A stretch of DNA of 64,000 bases from an uncultured Pseudomonadota bacterium (GTDB taxonomy: Bacteria; Myxococcota_A; UBA796; SXON01). Shown here in pieces: positions 54,220-63,030 of the stretch. Each line of letters opens with the position of its first letter. The first letter of the stretch is position 1. The stretch lies in contig CAIQVJ010000094.1 in NCBI GenBank assembly GCA_903875225.1, positions 1 to 64,000 of the forward strand. The letters are read 5' to 3'. A program made the position numbers and the translations under genes. Below the pieces are notes generated by a model. It ran no database searches, was not told where the DNA came from, and was given only the letters and a program-made list of their open reading frames with translations.

Positions 54220-54828
54220 TCATCCGGGTTGAACGGTGTAGCCGCAATGGCGAATCCAGCCCTCTGCCCAGTCCGGCCCGACCATCTCGGCGGCCATGGC
54301 CAACGCCGTGTTGATCCCCTCCTCGCTGCGGCAGGCGCAGGTCTTGAGCCAGCGCTTGACCCAGGACCAGGCGATCTCGATGGGGTTCAGATCGGGCGAG
54401 TAGGGCGGGAGGAAGATGAGTTTGGCACCACGAGCCTCGATCGCGGCTCGGACCCGCTCATCCTTGTGTCCGGCGAGGTTGTCCATGATCACGATGTCCT
54501 CGGGCTCCAGCTCGGGAGCGAGCACCTCCTCCGCGTAGGCGGCGAACACATCCTTCGTGGTGCCGCCGCGAATGGTCATGAGCGCCGAGAGCCCGTTGAC
54601 GGTCAGTGCGCCGATCACGGTGATGACGTCGCCATAGTTACGGGGCTTGGTGTCGCTGACCCGTTCGCCGACCGGCGCTCTGGCGTAGTCGCGGGCCATC
54701 TCGGTCGTCGAGCCCGTCTCGTCGATGAAGAAGGCCCTGCGAGCGCACATGGTGGGTTGTGCGATGAGAAACTTCCGTCGCAAGTCCTGCACCCGCTCCG
54801 ACATCCGTTCTGTCGCTACGAATGTCTT
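54220..54828 (-). CDS. IS630-type transposase, orfB (DDE catalytic part)
   Basis: About 202 residues read after -1 frameshift. FFIDETGSTTEM (first Asp), IVIMDNLAGHKD (second Asp) and LPPYSPDLNPIEIAWSW (Glu) form the DDE_3 triad of IS630/Tc1-like transposases. The TGA stop (54220-54222) lies just inside the left inverted repeat. The transframe product would be about 319 residues. No independent start is evident. Confidence 0.85.
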   Translation of the reverse strand, partial: KTFVATERMSERVQDLRRKFLIAQPTMCARRAFFIDETGSTTEMARDYARAPVGERVSDTKPRNYGDVITVIGALTVNGLSALMTIRGGTTKDVFAAYAEEVLAPELEPEDIVIMDNLAGHKDERVRAAIEARGAKLIFLPPYSPDLNPIEIAWSWVKRWLKTCACRSEEGINTALAMAAEMVGPDWAEGWIRHCGYTVQPG

Positions 54829-55178
54829 TTTTTTCGAGACAGCTTGAGCCGCCGAAGGCAGCGGTTGACCGTGGACCGGCTGACGGTGATCCCACCCCGC
54901 TCGGCCAGGTGATCCACCAGCTCCTCTTCCGTGGCGTCCGGATGCTCGACAACGAGGGAACGCAACAGCGCCTCGCCCGCGGCGTCCAGAAGCCGCGTCC
55001 CGATCCGGTCTGGGACCTTCGCAGTGAGAGCACCGGTGGCCCGCTTCTTGGCCAGCCAACGCCGGATGGACGCTTCGCCGACTTGAAATCGCTTGGCAAT
55101 CTCCGGCTGTGTACCCTCGCCCGCCTCCCAGGCGGCAACGACGCGGGCGCGGAGGTCGGGGGACAGAGGAGCGGGCAT
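54816..55178 (-). CDS. IS630-type transposase, orfA (DNA-binding part)
   Basis: 120 residues: LSPDLRARVVAAWEAGEGTQ, IAKRFQVGEASIRRWLAKKR (HTH), then GGITVSRSTVNRCLRRLKLS (second HTH). This is the bipartite DNA-binding region of IS630-family transposases. It ends at a stop just after an A8 run, where -1 slippage would continue into the catalytic frame. Confidence 0.88.
   Translation of the reverse strand: MPAPLSPDLRARVVAAWEAGEGTQPEIAKRFQVGEASIRRWLAKKRATGALTAKVPDRIGTRLLDAAGEALLRSLVVEHPDATEEELVDHLAERGGITVSRSTVNRCLRRLKLSRKKRHS
54827..54834 (-). promoter_or_regulatory. Programmed -1 frameshift site (A8 on the minus strand)
   Basis: On the coding strand the sequence is CGA AAA AAA AGA in the orfA frame. 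The heptamer A AAA AAA allows both tRNAs to slip back one base and continue as AAG ACA in the orfB frame, joining LSRKK to the catalytic domain. Such poly-A sites are known in IS630-like transposases. Confidence 0.8.
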
Positions 55179-55288
55179 CCAAGGCCTCGGTGATTCGAAG
55201 CACTATCAGCCTCAAACCTATGGTTCAATGGTATTTGTCACAAATATCGGCGATCGACCGCTGAGATCCATCGGAGTGAGCAGCGCAG

Positions 55289-55410
55289 TGAGCCGCGGGG
55301 CGGACAATTGTCCGTGGGTCACCGCCATCCCTGCGACTTCGAGCCCGCGGGTTTGAGCCGCGTGGCGGACCAATGTCCGCGGGATGCCATCCCCGCGACT
55401 TCGAGCCGCA
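55289..55410. repeat. 51-bp repeat array, right part, degenerate
   Basis: Starts with the second TGA copy. GGACAATTGTCC at 55302 is followed 65 bp later by GGACCAATGTCC (55367); the extra 14 bp come from an inserted GCGACTTCGAGCCC-like block. The array fades out before the convergent vWA stop at 55428. Confidence 0.85.
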
Positions 55411-55427
55411 TACCCGCGCGTCCGCGC

Positions 55428-56951
55428 CTACTCCCAGGTCAGCCGGAAATCGTCGAACTGGATGCTGGTGGCGCCTGCGTGCACCTTGTGAACGCCCGGA
55501 GCCGCGGGCCTGGAGTTGATCTCCACGCCGGGCTTCACAACCTCGATCTCCGCGTCGGCCCCGACGCTCCGCTTGATCATGCGGATGATCACGACCGCAT
55601 CGGCCTTTCGTCCCAGAGCGAGCTCGCCGTCGAGCCCGATGCAGATCGGGGCCTCGCTCAACGTGGAGAGGTCGAGCGAGCGACGGACCTGTCCGATCCG
55701 ACGATAGCTGAATGCGCCCTCGAGCAGGACCTTGCGGCTGCGAACCTGCGCATAGACGACCCCCAACGCCGCAAAGATCACGCCGAGCACAGAGAGGGTC
55801 GTGATCTCGAGGTACGTGGGACCGAGCTCACGCGAGACGCTCGCCGAGAGGGACCCGGAGAGGTGTGGACGCTTCGGATCGATGCCGACCGCCTCGAGCC
55901 CCTCCGCGGGGAGGAGCTCACCATCTGCAGTGACCACGATCGGCAGCGTGACCTTCTCCACGGTGGGGAGGAAGTGCGTCGTGGCGTCTGGCAGCGGGAG
56001 CGGGACCTCCCACGAGGCGGAGGGACGCAGGTCCACGTTTGCGTACCGCACGCCGTTCACGAGCACGTTGGAGAGGTGCACGGCCAGGTTCGCTGTCCCG
56101 GCGCTCACCGTGACCGTGGCCATCGGGCGCTCCTCCGTGGGGGCCGTCGTGAGCGTCAGGCTGAGCTTCACCTTCTCAGCATCGCGGCGCGCGAGGGGCA
56201 GCACACGCTGGAGCGGGAGTCGCTGCTGGAAGTCGGCTGCCCATGTCGAAAACGGCTGGGCCTCCACCGTGGTCGCTCCCGGAAAGACGCGCTTGACGGC
56301 GTCCACGCCCACGGGATCGATCACCCCATCAGGCGGTGCGACCTCGATCAACGTGGTCTGCAGGAGCCTGTCCTGCTGGCTCTCGGCCCAGGTCTGCGCG
56401 ATCTTGTCCAGACCGCGGATCGGGCGACATCCCCGGCCCCCGCTGTCGTAGTCCGAGGCGATGGAGGGACTGTGGCAGAAGGGGCCCACAATGACGAGGA
56501 ACGACAGCGGCGCGGCGGTGTCGCTGCTCAGGTGGTGCACGGCCCAGGAGAGGCCGCCACCAAGGTCGGCGTCCTTCGCGCTGGTGAGGTCGAGGGTGCT
56601 GATCTTGTCTGCGAGGGTCTGACGGTTGACAGGGTCGATTCGCGAGAGCGGCAGCGCATCGCTCGGGCGGGTGTGCATCGCTACCACAGCGATGCGATCC
56701 CCGTCGGGGATCTGCTGGACGAGCTTCGCGAGCGCGGGTCGGGCAGCCTCCGCCACCGCGAGCATGCCGCCCGAGGTGTCGAAGACGAAGTACCAGTCGG
56801 CCGGGGCCGGCTTTTGATCCATGACCGCCGCGACGAGCGGGTTCGCGCCCGTCTCCATCGGCACAGGCGGGGGCAGGGGCGCTACCGGGGTGGGTGCGGG
56901 CTTGTTCGCGAGCGCGGATTCGAGGAGCAGGAGCGCGAGAAGCATCGGCAC
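55428..56951 (-). CDS. vWA-domain protein with C-terminal FHA-like segment
   Basis: 507 residues from a GTG (ATG at 56945 also possible). A signal peptide (MLLALLLLESALA) precedes a von Willebrand A domain with WYFVFDTSGGM (~53-63); the MIDAS DxSxS is reduced to DTSGG. One transmembrane helix (TTLSVLGVIFAALGVVYAQ) lies near residue 385. After it comes LGLDGELALGRKADAVVIIR, an FHA-like start. Membrane attached; role unknown. Confidence 0.72.
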   Translation of the reverse strand: MPMLLALLLLESALANKPAPTPVAPLPPPVPMETGANPLVAAVMDQKPAPADWYFVFDTSGGMLAVAEAARPALAKLVQQIPDGDRIAVVAMHTRPSDALPLSRIDPVNRQTLADKISTLDLTSAKDADLGGGLSWAVHHLSSDTAAPLSFLVIVGPFCHSPSIASDYDSGGRGCRPIRGLDKIAQTWAESQQDRLLQTTLIEVAPPDGVIDPVGVDAVKRVFPGATTVEAQPFSTWAADFQQRLPLQRVLPLARRDAEKVKLSLTLTTAPTEERPMATVTVSAGTANLAVHLSNVLVNGVRYANVDLRPSASWEVPLPLPDATTHFLPTVEKVTLPIVVTADGELLPAEGLEAVGIDPKRPHLSGSLSASVSRELGPTYLEITTLSVLGVIFAALGVVYAQVRSRKVLLEGAFSYRRIGQVRRSLDLSTLSEAPICIGLDGELALGRKADAVVIIRMIKRSVGADAEIEVVKPGVEINSRPAAPGVHKVHAGATSIQFDDFRLTWE

Positions 56952-56965
56952 GCACCCCTAATCCG

Positions 56966-56987
56966 AAAAAGCCCCCCACGCGGGGCT
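56966..56987 (-). terminator. Intrinsic terminator in the leader of the vWA gene
   Basis: On the minus strand AGCCCC-GCGTGG-GGGGCT is followed by TTTTTC. The hairpin ends about 15 bp upstream of the vWA start, in the same orientation, so it would stop transcripts before that gene. No minus-strand gene lies upstream that it could serve. It may be an attenuator or the end of a small RNA. Confidence 0.65.
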
Positions 56988-57199
56988 CAGCCGCGTTGCG
57001 GGCGAATCATCTCGTATGGTACACCCCGATCCCGTGCGGTCGGCAGCTCCAGGAACCCACCCCATGGGGACCCCTCGGTGGGGCAACGGTGTCCCACTGG
57101 GGCAGGCATGCGCGGAGTTCGGTTCCCTGCAATGCCGGCAATTCTCCGAATCCATCCGGCACGGATCGTGCGTTTGCGAGAGCATCCCCCGGACCCCCG

Positions 57200-58645
57200 A
57201 TGCTGCTGCTCTCCCTCCTCGCCTGCACGCCCGCCCCCGACTCCTCCCACTCCGTCAATGACGCCCTCCAGTCTGCCGCCGACAAGACCGGTGTGCCCCG
57301 CGACCTGCTGGCCGCCATCGCCTGGACCTCCACCCGCTTCGACAACCGCGGCGGAGAGCCGAGCCTGGACGGCGCCGTCGGTCTGATGAACCTGCACGAG
57401 AACGACCAGGCGCCGCGAGCTTCGGATGCTGCGCGCCTCATCGGCGACGACGCCGAGGGCATGGGTGTCGACGACGCGGAGAGCATCCGCGGCGCGGCCG
57501 CCCTCCTGGCCGACAGAGCAGACGCCTACCTGGAGCTCACCGGAAACCGCGTGGACACCTGGCAGGAGTGGTACGCGGTCACCGCCTGGTACTCAGGCGC
57601 CACGGACCCGCTGATCGCCGACGGGTTTGCGAGCCAGGTCTACGACTGGATGCAGTTCGGCGTGATCGGAGAGGCACCCTCCGGCGAGCTGATCGAGGTG
57701 AGCCCGATCCCGATGGCCTGGCGACGCACCGCGGTGAGCGGCTCCAGCCTGGTCGATCAGTTCGTCGCCGCCAGCGCCGCAAACTACAGCGACTACAGCC
57801 GTGGCACGGGCGACATCACCACAATCGTCATCCACGACACCGAGGGCAGCTACTCCGGCTCGGTCTCCTGGTTCCAGAATCCTGCCGCACAGGCGAGCGC
57901 CCACTACGTGATCCGGTCGAGCGACGGTGAGATCACCCAGATGATCCAGGAAGAGGACGTCGCCTGGCACGCAGGCGACTGGAACACCAACCTGCACTCG
58001 ATCGGCATCGAGCACGAGGGCTACGAGTCGGATCCGGCCACCTGGTACACCGACGCGATGTACGAGCAGTCCGCAAAGCTCGTCGCAGACATCTGTGACC
58101 GGTACGGCATCCCCAAGGATCGCACGCACATCATCGGCCACTCCCAGGTCCCCGGCTGCTCCAGCGGTCATGGCGGGGGATCGAGCTGCCACACCGATCC
58201 CGGGTCCGGATGGGACTGGGACAAGTACATGTCGCTGGTGACGGGCAGCACGACCTCCACGACCACGCCGAGCAGTGGCTCCTCCTCGACGACCGACGGG
58301 ACCCGGACCGGGACCTTCAACGCCACGGTCACGTCCACCCGCTACGGAGAGACCGACACCTGCAGGGGCGCCATCACGGGGGCTGTGAACAATGGCCAGC
58401 TCTACCTGACCGGCACCTGCACCCTCCAGAACAATCCGGACAAGTCGGGCGACGTGCCGGTCACCTGGTCGGGCACCATCAGCAGCGGCACGATCGACGG
58501 CCGCATGCTGGTGGACGGGCACTCCGCGGACTTCACGGGCACAGAGTCCGCCGACGGCACGGTCAAGGCGCGGATCTCGGGGAGCGAGGACATCGGCGGA
58601 GATGTCGGGGATCTGCAGTATGACGTAGAGTTCGAGGCGGGCTGA
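57200..58645 (+). CDS. N-acetylmuramoyl-L-alanine amidase lipoprotein
   Basis: 481 residues from the ATG at 57200. Lipobox LLAC places Cys at position 9. Residues ~25-165 look like a lysozyme-like/SLT-like N-terminal domain (SAADKTGVPRDLLAAIAWTST). The Amidase_2 domain has TTIVIHDTEGSYSG (zinc His, ~213), SIGIEHEGYE (~272) and HTDPGSGWDW (~333). The amide between MurNAc and L-Ala should be cut. A Thr/Ser-rich linker (~345-375) leads to a C-terminal beta domain. Surface-anchored by the lipid. Confidence 0.88.
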   Translation: MLLLSLLACTPAPDSSHSVNDALQSAADKTGVPRDLLAAIAWTSTRFDNRGGEPSLDGAVGLMNLHENDQAPRASDAARLIGDDAEGMGVDDAESIRGAAALLADRADAYLELTGNRVDTWQEWYAVTAWYSGATDPLIADGFASQVYDWMQFGVIGEAPSGELIEVSPIPMAWRRTAVSGSSLVDQFVAASAANYSDYSRGTGDITTIVIHDTEGSYSGSVSWFQNPAAQASAHYVIRSSDGEITQMIQEEDVAWHAGDWNTNLHSIGIEHEGYESDPATWYTDAMYEQSAKLVADICDRYGIPKDRTHIIGHSQVPGCSSGHGGGSSCHTDPGSGWDWDKYMSLVTGSTTSTTTPSSGSSSTTDGTRTGTFNATVTSTRYGETDTCRGAITGAVNNGQLYLTGTCTLQNNPDKSGDVPVTWSGTISSGTIDGRMLVDGHSADFTGTESADGTVKARISGSEDIGGDVGDLQYDVEFEAG

Positions 58646-58671
58646 CGCCCGCGGGGTGTTACCCCCGGGGC

Positions 58672-59853
58672 GTGACGACCAGCACTTTCCGGGCCCGACC
58701 GCCAGCGATGGGGGTGATCGGTCTGGCCGCGTTCCTCTACGCCGTGGCTCGTGGGCTGAATCCGGTCTGCAACTACGCGTTCGGGCACTGGCTCCTCACC
58801 TGGAACGCCGGGTTCATCAAGCGAGGCTTCGTCGGCACCCTGCTCCACCCGTTCGTGGCGGGGAGGCCCTCCGGCGAGATCCGGGACATCGTCACTGCCC
58901 TCTCCTGCGTGGCGTTCACGGTCCTGGGTGCTCTCCTGCTCCGGGCGGCCTGGCGGGTCGCCGGGTGCGCGAACCCCAGCGACTGGCGCACGCCGGGAGC
59001 CTGGGCGCTCCCTGCCGTGGCGCTCGCGTTCCTGTCGTCCTCGGGCATCATCGTCGCGGCGAGCACGCTCGGGTTCTTCGACCACCTGCTGCTGCTGCTG
59101 ACGCTCTGTTGCGTCGATCTGATCGCCCGGGGCCGGTTTGCGTGGGCCGGGGCGCTCTGCGTGCTCGCGCTCTCGATCCACGAGATCTTTGCCGTGTACG
59201 GTCTGCCCGTCGTGGGCTTCGCGATGCTGCTCCAGATCCGCGGCCGGGAGGCGGACCCGAGGGCGTGGCGCTCACTGGCATGGCTGGCCCCGGCGACGCT
59301 CTTCGCCGGCTTCATCACCTGGTCGGGGAGCGCCCTTCCCGCTGCCCGGATCCACGCAGTCCGGTTGGAGTTGGCGAGCCTCGGCGCGCTCAGCCCGCGC
59401 CAGATCGGCTTTGCCGTCTATCACCTGGAGCACGGCCTCTCGGCCAACGTGGCCGCGCAGCATGGATGGGCTGCGCGTCACCTGCTCGATCCGGCGGTCG
59501 ACCGCGTGGCGTGGCCTGCAATCCTGCTCCTGATCGCCGCGAGCGCGGTGCTGCTCTTCGACCGCCCGCGATGGCGCCGGAGCACACTGGCGGTGCTGTT
59601 CGCCGCAGCGCTCGCACCGCTGCTGGCCCACATCGTCGCATGGGATGCCACCCGGTTCACGAACTTCGCGGTGATGCAGGCGTTCGCGTGCCTGTACGCC
59701 GCCGTGGCGATCACCCGCCCGCCCGCGCCCGGCCCACGGGCCAGCGCGATCCTGCTCCTCCTTGCGCTGGCCGCGCTGGGTGCGACCCTCTATTGGCCGA
59801 CCCCGCTGATGTCCGGCCATGTCGATGGTGGCGGCATCCTCGGGGTGCGCTGA
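58672..59853 (+). CDS. Multi-pass membrane protein, possibly glycosyltransferase-like
   Basis: 393 residues from a GTG, with around nine hydrophobic helices. The N-terminal motif NPVCNYAFGHWLLTWNAGFIKRG resembles a recurring membrane family of unknown function. SIHEIFAVYG recalls the acidic loops of GT-C glycosyltransferases, but no complete motif is present. Starts 26 bp after the amidase and is probably co-transcribed. Confidence 0.65.
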   Translation: MTTSTFRARPPAMGVIGLAAFLYAVARGLNPVCNYAFGHWLLTWNAGFIKRGFVGTLLHPFVAGRPSGEIRDIVTALSCVAFTVLGALLLRAAWRVAGCANPSDWRTPGAWALPAVALAFLSSSGIIVAASTLGFFDHLLLLLTLCCVDLIARGRFAWAGALCVLALSIHEIFAVYGLPVVGFAMLLQIRGREADPRAWRSLAWLAPATLFAGFITWSGSALPAARIHAVRLELASLGALSPRQIGFAVYHLEHGLSANVAAQHGWAARHLLDPAVDRVAWPAILLLIAASAVLLFDRPRWRRSTLAVLFAAALAPLLAHIVAWDATRFTNFAVMQAFACLYAAVAITRPPAPGPRASAILLLLALAALGATLYWPTPLMSGHVDGGGILGVR

Positions 59854-59943
59854 TCGCTCCCCCGCCTCACCGGTTTCGAGCGTGAACAGGGGCTGCCCGC
59901 GGGCCAGCACCCACCCGTCGCACGGCGGCGATACCCTGGGAGC

Positions 59944-60120
59944 ATGAACCTGAACCCGCCCCGCCCGGTGTTGGTCGTCATCGACCTGCAGTCCGGCTGG
60001 CGGAGCGGGGACAGCAGCGGCGACGTACTGGACCGCAACACCGAGCTTGTGGAGCGGCTCCCCGAGGGGTGGTCCACGACCGCCGGGAGAGAAGGGGTCC
60101 GGAGCGACCTGCTGCCGTAG
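59944..60120 (+). pseudogene. Truncated isochorismatase-like cysteine hydrolase
   Basis: 58 codons encoding PVLVVIDLQSGWRSGD, the first strand and catalytic Asp region of isochorismatase-family hydrolases, which are normally about 180 residues. The rest, with the catalytic Lys and Cys, is missing. The frame ends at TAG 60118-60120. Probably a gene fragment left by deletion. Confidence 0.65.
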
Positions 60121-60171
60121 GCACCCGGCCCCAGGGCGGGCTCCTCGGGGGAGCTTCTGCCTCCGACCTGC

Positions 60172-62313
60172 TCAAGCGTCGCGATTTTTCCGGGACAGGG
60201 TCGGCCGTCGCCTCAACCCCGCGATCCCAACGGCAACCGCCAACCAACTCCAACCTGTGCTCCCTGTCACCCCGCAGGCCCAGCCCTGCGCCAGCTCGCT
60301 CACGCCGTCGCAGTCGTCGTCCTTTCCGTCCACGATCTCCATGGCGCCCGGCCGCACGTAGACGTCCTTGTCGTCGCAGTCGCCCGCCTGCTCGGTCCAC
60401 CCGTCCCCATCGTCGTCGAACACGGTCGTCTGGTCGTCGAGCAGGGTGTTGCAGTTCTGGTCGATGTTGTCGATCACCTCGGTGGCACCCGGGTAGATCG
60501 AGGCGATCACGTCGTTGCAGTCGCCCTGGTCCTCGCTGAACCCGTCGCCGTCGTCATCCCCGGCTGAGGTGTCGTTGTCGACGACCGAGTCGCAATCGTC
60601 GTCGAGGCCGTTGCGGCGCTCGTGAGCGCCCGGGTAGGCCTGGGCATCGGCGTCGTTGCAGTCGCCTGCGGCCTCGGTCCATCCGTCGTGGTCGTCGTCG
60701 AAGACGTCGGTGTCGTTGTCGACGGCGTGGTCACAGTCCTGATCGCGGCCGTCTGGCAGCTCGGGGGCGAACGGGTGGGTGGCGGCGTCTGCGTCGTCGC
60801 AGTCGCCGTTGGCCTCGGAGTAGCCGTCGGCGTCGTCGTCGAACACAAGGGTGTGGTTGTCCACCACGCCGTCGCAGTCGTTGTCCGCGCCGTCGATCTG
60901 CTCGATGGCGGCTGGAAAGGCGTACATGTTGGCGTCGTCGCAGTCGCCCTGGGAGCCGGTCCACCCGTCGTGATCGGCGTCGGCCGCGGGGGTGCCCTCG
61001 TCGATGACGCCGTCACAATCGCCGTCCAACCCCTCGCCGCTCTCCACCGCGCCGGGAAAAATCGCCGGGTTGGTGTCGTCACAGTCGCCTTGTGCCTCTG
61101 AGTAGCCGTCGCGGTCGTCGTCGGCGTTCGTCGTGCCCTCGTCGATCGTGCCGTCGCAGTCGTCGTCGATGCCGTTCGGGAGCTCGGGCGCGCCCGGGTA
61201 GGTGAAGGCGTCGCCGTCGTCACAGTCGCCGTCCAACTCGGTCCAACTGTCGTGGTCGTCGTCGTAGCTCGTGGTGCCGTCGTCCACGCGAAAGTTGCAG
61301 TCGTTGTCGATGCCGTCGGCGGTCTCGGGCGCGCCCGGGTGGATGTCCGCCCGTGCGTCGTCGCAGTCGCCCTGACACGTGAGGTAGCCGTCGGCATCGA
61401 GGTCGTAGCCCTCGTCCACCTCGGTGTCACAGTCGTTGTCGAAGAGGTCGCAGAGCTCGAACGCGCCCGGATAGGCCAGGTTGTAGGTGTCGTTGCAGTC
61501 GGTGTTGTCCGCGGAGTAGCCGATGGTGAGCGTACAGAGTCGGACGGGTTGGTTGGGATCGCCGTACCCGTCGCCGTCTGCATCGACGTAGTAGGTGCCG
61601 GCGTCCAGGGAGTCCGACCCGTCTGTCGAGCCGTCACAGTTGTTGTCGATGCCGTCGCAGTACTCGTCGGCGCCGGGATGGACGCCCGCGTTGTGGTCGT
61701 CACAATCGCCGTCGTTCTCGGTGAAACCGTCGCCGTCGACGTCGGCCGAGCCGCAGGTGATGCCCGGCAGGTCGTTGTAGCCGCCCTGGTCGATCCAACT
61801 CGTGGAAACGCCGCTGCACGGCCCGTCGAACGGGTCGATCGGGGAGTTGCCGCTGGTGAGCGGCTCGAAGTGGAGGTGTGGACCGGTGGAGTTTCCCGAC
61901 GAGCCGACCTCGCCGAGCTTCTGGCCGCAGGTCACTGTCTGGCCGTTCGACACGGCGACACTCCACGTCTTCATGTGCCAGTACATGGTGTACCGGCCGT
62001 CGTCGTGGCGCAGGATCACGTAGTTTGCGGTGCCACACGTCCCGGTGGTGCAACTGTCGTCCTCACCGTCGTTGCTCGAATACACCGTGCCATCCGCCGC
62101 CGCGACGATGTCCACCCCCGAGGCCATGGTCGAAAAGCCACCGTAGATGGCAAAATCCGTCCCGTGGTGACCGTCGTAGTAGTTGCTGCCGCAGTTCCAG
62201 TCGCAGCCGCCCTCGTCCTTGTAGGCCGAGACCATGAAGGTGCTGTACCACGCCTCGTCACTCGGGAACGAATAGTCCGTTGCGCCCGCGAGCGCCGCGA
62301 CCAGCAGGATCAC
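60172..62313 (-). CDS. Secreted M23 peptidase with MopE-type metal-binding repeats
   Basis: 713 residues from a GTG at 62313, overlapping the upstream stop (GTGA). A signal peptide (ILLVAALAGA) leads an M23 domain with HHGTDFAIYGG and HLHFEP, the full zinc set. Then follow about ten repeats of about 45 residues, each with DxDxDG(Y/W)(S/T)E, GDCDD and D(G/N)xDxDCDG, the 'putative metal-binding' (MopE) pattern. The C-terminus has a helix (WLAVAVGIAGL) and RRR, like the MYXO-CTERM sorting tail. The repeats probably bind calcium or copper. This pairing suggests a surface-bound cell-wall hydrolase. Confidence 0.87.
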   Translation of the reverse strand: MILLVAALAGATDYSFPSDEAWYSTFMVSAYKDEGGCDWNCGSNYYDGHHGTDFAIYGGFSTMASGVDIVAAADGTVYSSNDGEDDSCTTGTCGTANYVILRHDDGRYTMYWHMKTWSVAVSNGQTVTCGQKLGEVGSSGNSTGPHLHFEPLTSGNSPIDPFDGPCSGVSTSWIDQGGYNDLPGITCGSADVDGDGFTENDGDCDDHNAGVHPGADEYCDGIDNNCDGSTDGSDSLDAGTYYVDADGDGYGDPNQPVRLCTLTIGYSADNTDCNDTYNLAYPGAFELCDLFDNDCDTEVDEGYDLDADGYLTCQGDCDDARADIHPGAPETADGIDNDCNFRVDDGTTSYDDDHDSWTELDGDCDDGDAFTYPGAPELPNGIDDDCDGTIDEGTTNADDDRDGYSEAQGDCDDTNPAIFPGAVESGEGLDGDCDGVIDEGTPAADADHDGWTGSQGDCDDANMYAFPAAIEQIDGADNDCDGVVDNHTLVFDDDADGYSEANGDCDDADAATHPFAPELPDGRDQDCDHAVDNDTDVFDDDHDGWTEAAGDCNDADAQAYPGAHERRNGLDDDCDSVVDNDTSAGDDDGDGFSEDQGDCNDVIASIYPGATEVIDNIDQNCNTLLDDQTTVFDDDGDGWTEQAGDCDDKDVYVRPGAMEIVDGKDDDCDGVSELAQGWACGVTGSTGWSWLAVAVGIAGLRRRPTLSRKNRDA

Positions 62314-62918
62314 GGCGCCACCGAATACGTGACGCCCTTCGCCCCCCAGGTGAGCCCGATCGAGCTCCAACCGTAGTCCGTGCCTGTCGGCGGTGGGGTG
62401 AACCCCGTGCGCGGAAAACCGGGCCGCAACGGCCCGAGCGCTGTGTTGGTGAGCTGGGTTGCCCGCTCGGGCGGCACCACCATGCCGTCATCCAGCAGGT
62501 CCGTCACGTACCACGAGGCCACGCCGGTCTTCCCGGAGATGAAGGCCAACCGCGTGCCGTCGGGCGAGATCGCGGGGCGGTCTTCCGAGCCACGCCAGTC
62601 CGTGAGCCGGGTGGGCGCGCCATCGGGCAGGTCCACCCGCCACAGGTCGGTCTCCTCCATGAAGCCGAGCTTCGCGTAGATGAGAAATGCCTCGTCGTGG
62701 GCGATGGCGACGCGGCGATCGACGCCCGTGTCGAGGGTGCGCGCGGTTGACCCGATCGTGACCGAGAGCTCACCGCCTTCCTTCACGACCGCAGTGACGT
62801 GTCCGCCGGCCGAGAGCGTGGTCCCGCCGGGATGCCCGTCCATCGGCGCACCGGCGGGCGGCGCCGGCTGGGAGCAGGCCGCGAGGGGGAGGAGCGCGAG
62901 GAGCAGCGGGGGACGCAC
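62310..62918 (-). CDS. TolB-like beta-propeller lipoprotein
   Basis: 202 residues. The signal ends in lipobox PLAAC (Cys 15). The body has repeated WD40-like/PD40 text: LWRVDLPDGAPTRLTDW, RPAISPDGTRLAFISG and WYVTDLLDDG. It overlaps the M23/MopE gene by 4 bp, so the two should work together at the cell surface. The propeller is short (about three to four blades). Confidence 0.75.
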   Translation of the reverse strand: MRPPLLLALLPLAACSQPAPPAGAPMDGHPGGTTLSAGGHVTAVVKEGGELSVTIGSTARTLDTGVDRRVAIAHDEAFLIYAKLGFMEETDLWRVDLPDGAPTRLTDWRGSEDRPAISPDGTRLAFISGKTGVASWYVTDLLDDGMVVPPERATQLTNTALGPLRPGFPRTGFTPPPTGTDYGWSSIGLTWGAKGVTYSVAP

Positions 62919-63030
62919 AGGAGGAGCATAGCGCGGATGGGCGGCGGCGCGGCGCTACCGGCGACGTCGGGCGAAGGCTGCGCCGAGGAGGGCGAACGGG
63001 GCCGCGGGAGCCGTTGACGACATCTGGGGT

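Larger units (their letters stand above)
54211..55288 (-). mobile_element. IS630-type insertion sequence, 1078 bp, 3-bp TGA duplication
   Basis: Ends CTGCGCTG (54211-54218) and CAGCGCAG (55281-55288) form an 8-bp perfect terminal inverted repeat that continues imperfectly (ATCA-TCCG / CTCACTCCG). TGA flanks both sides (54208-54210, 55289-55291). Removing 1078+3 bp restores exactly 51 bp between palindromes at 54170 and 55302. Known IS630 elements usually duplicate TA; the TGA form here is unusual. Transposase in two frames on the minus strand. Confidence 0.85.

Noticed and set aside
51491..55410. CRISPR array
   Set aside because: The units between palindromes are identical or alternate between two forms; there are no unique spacers and no cas genes.
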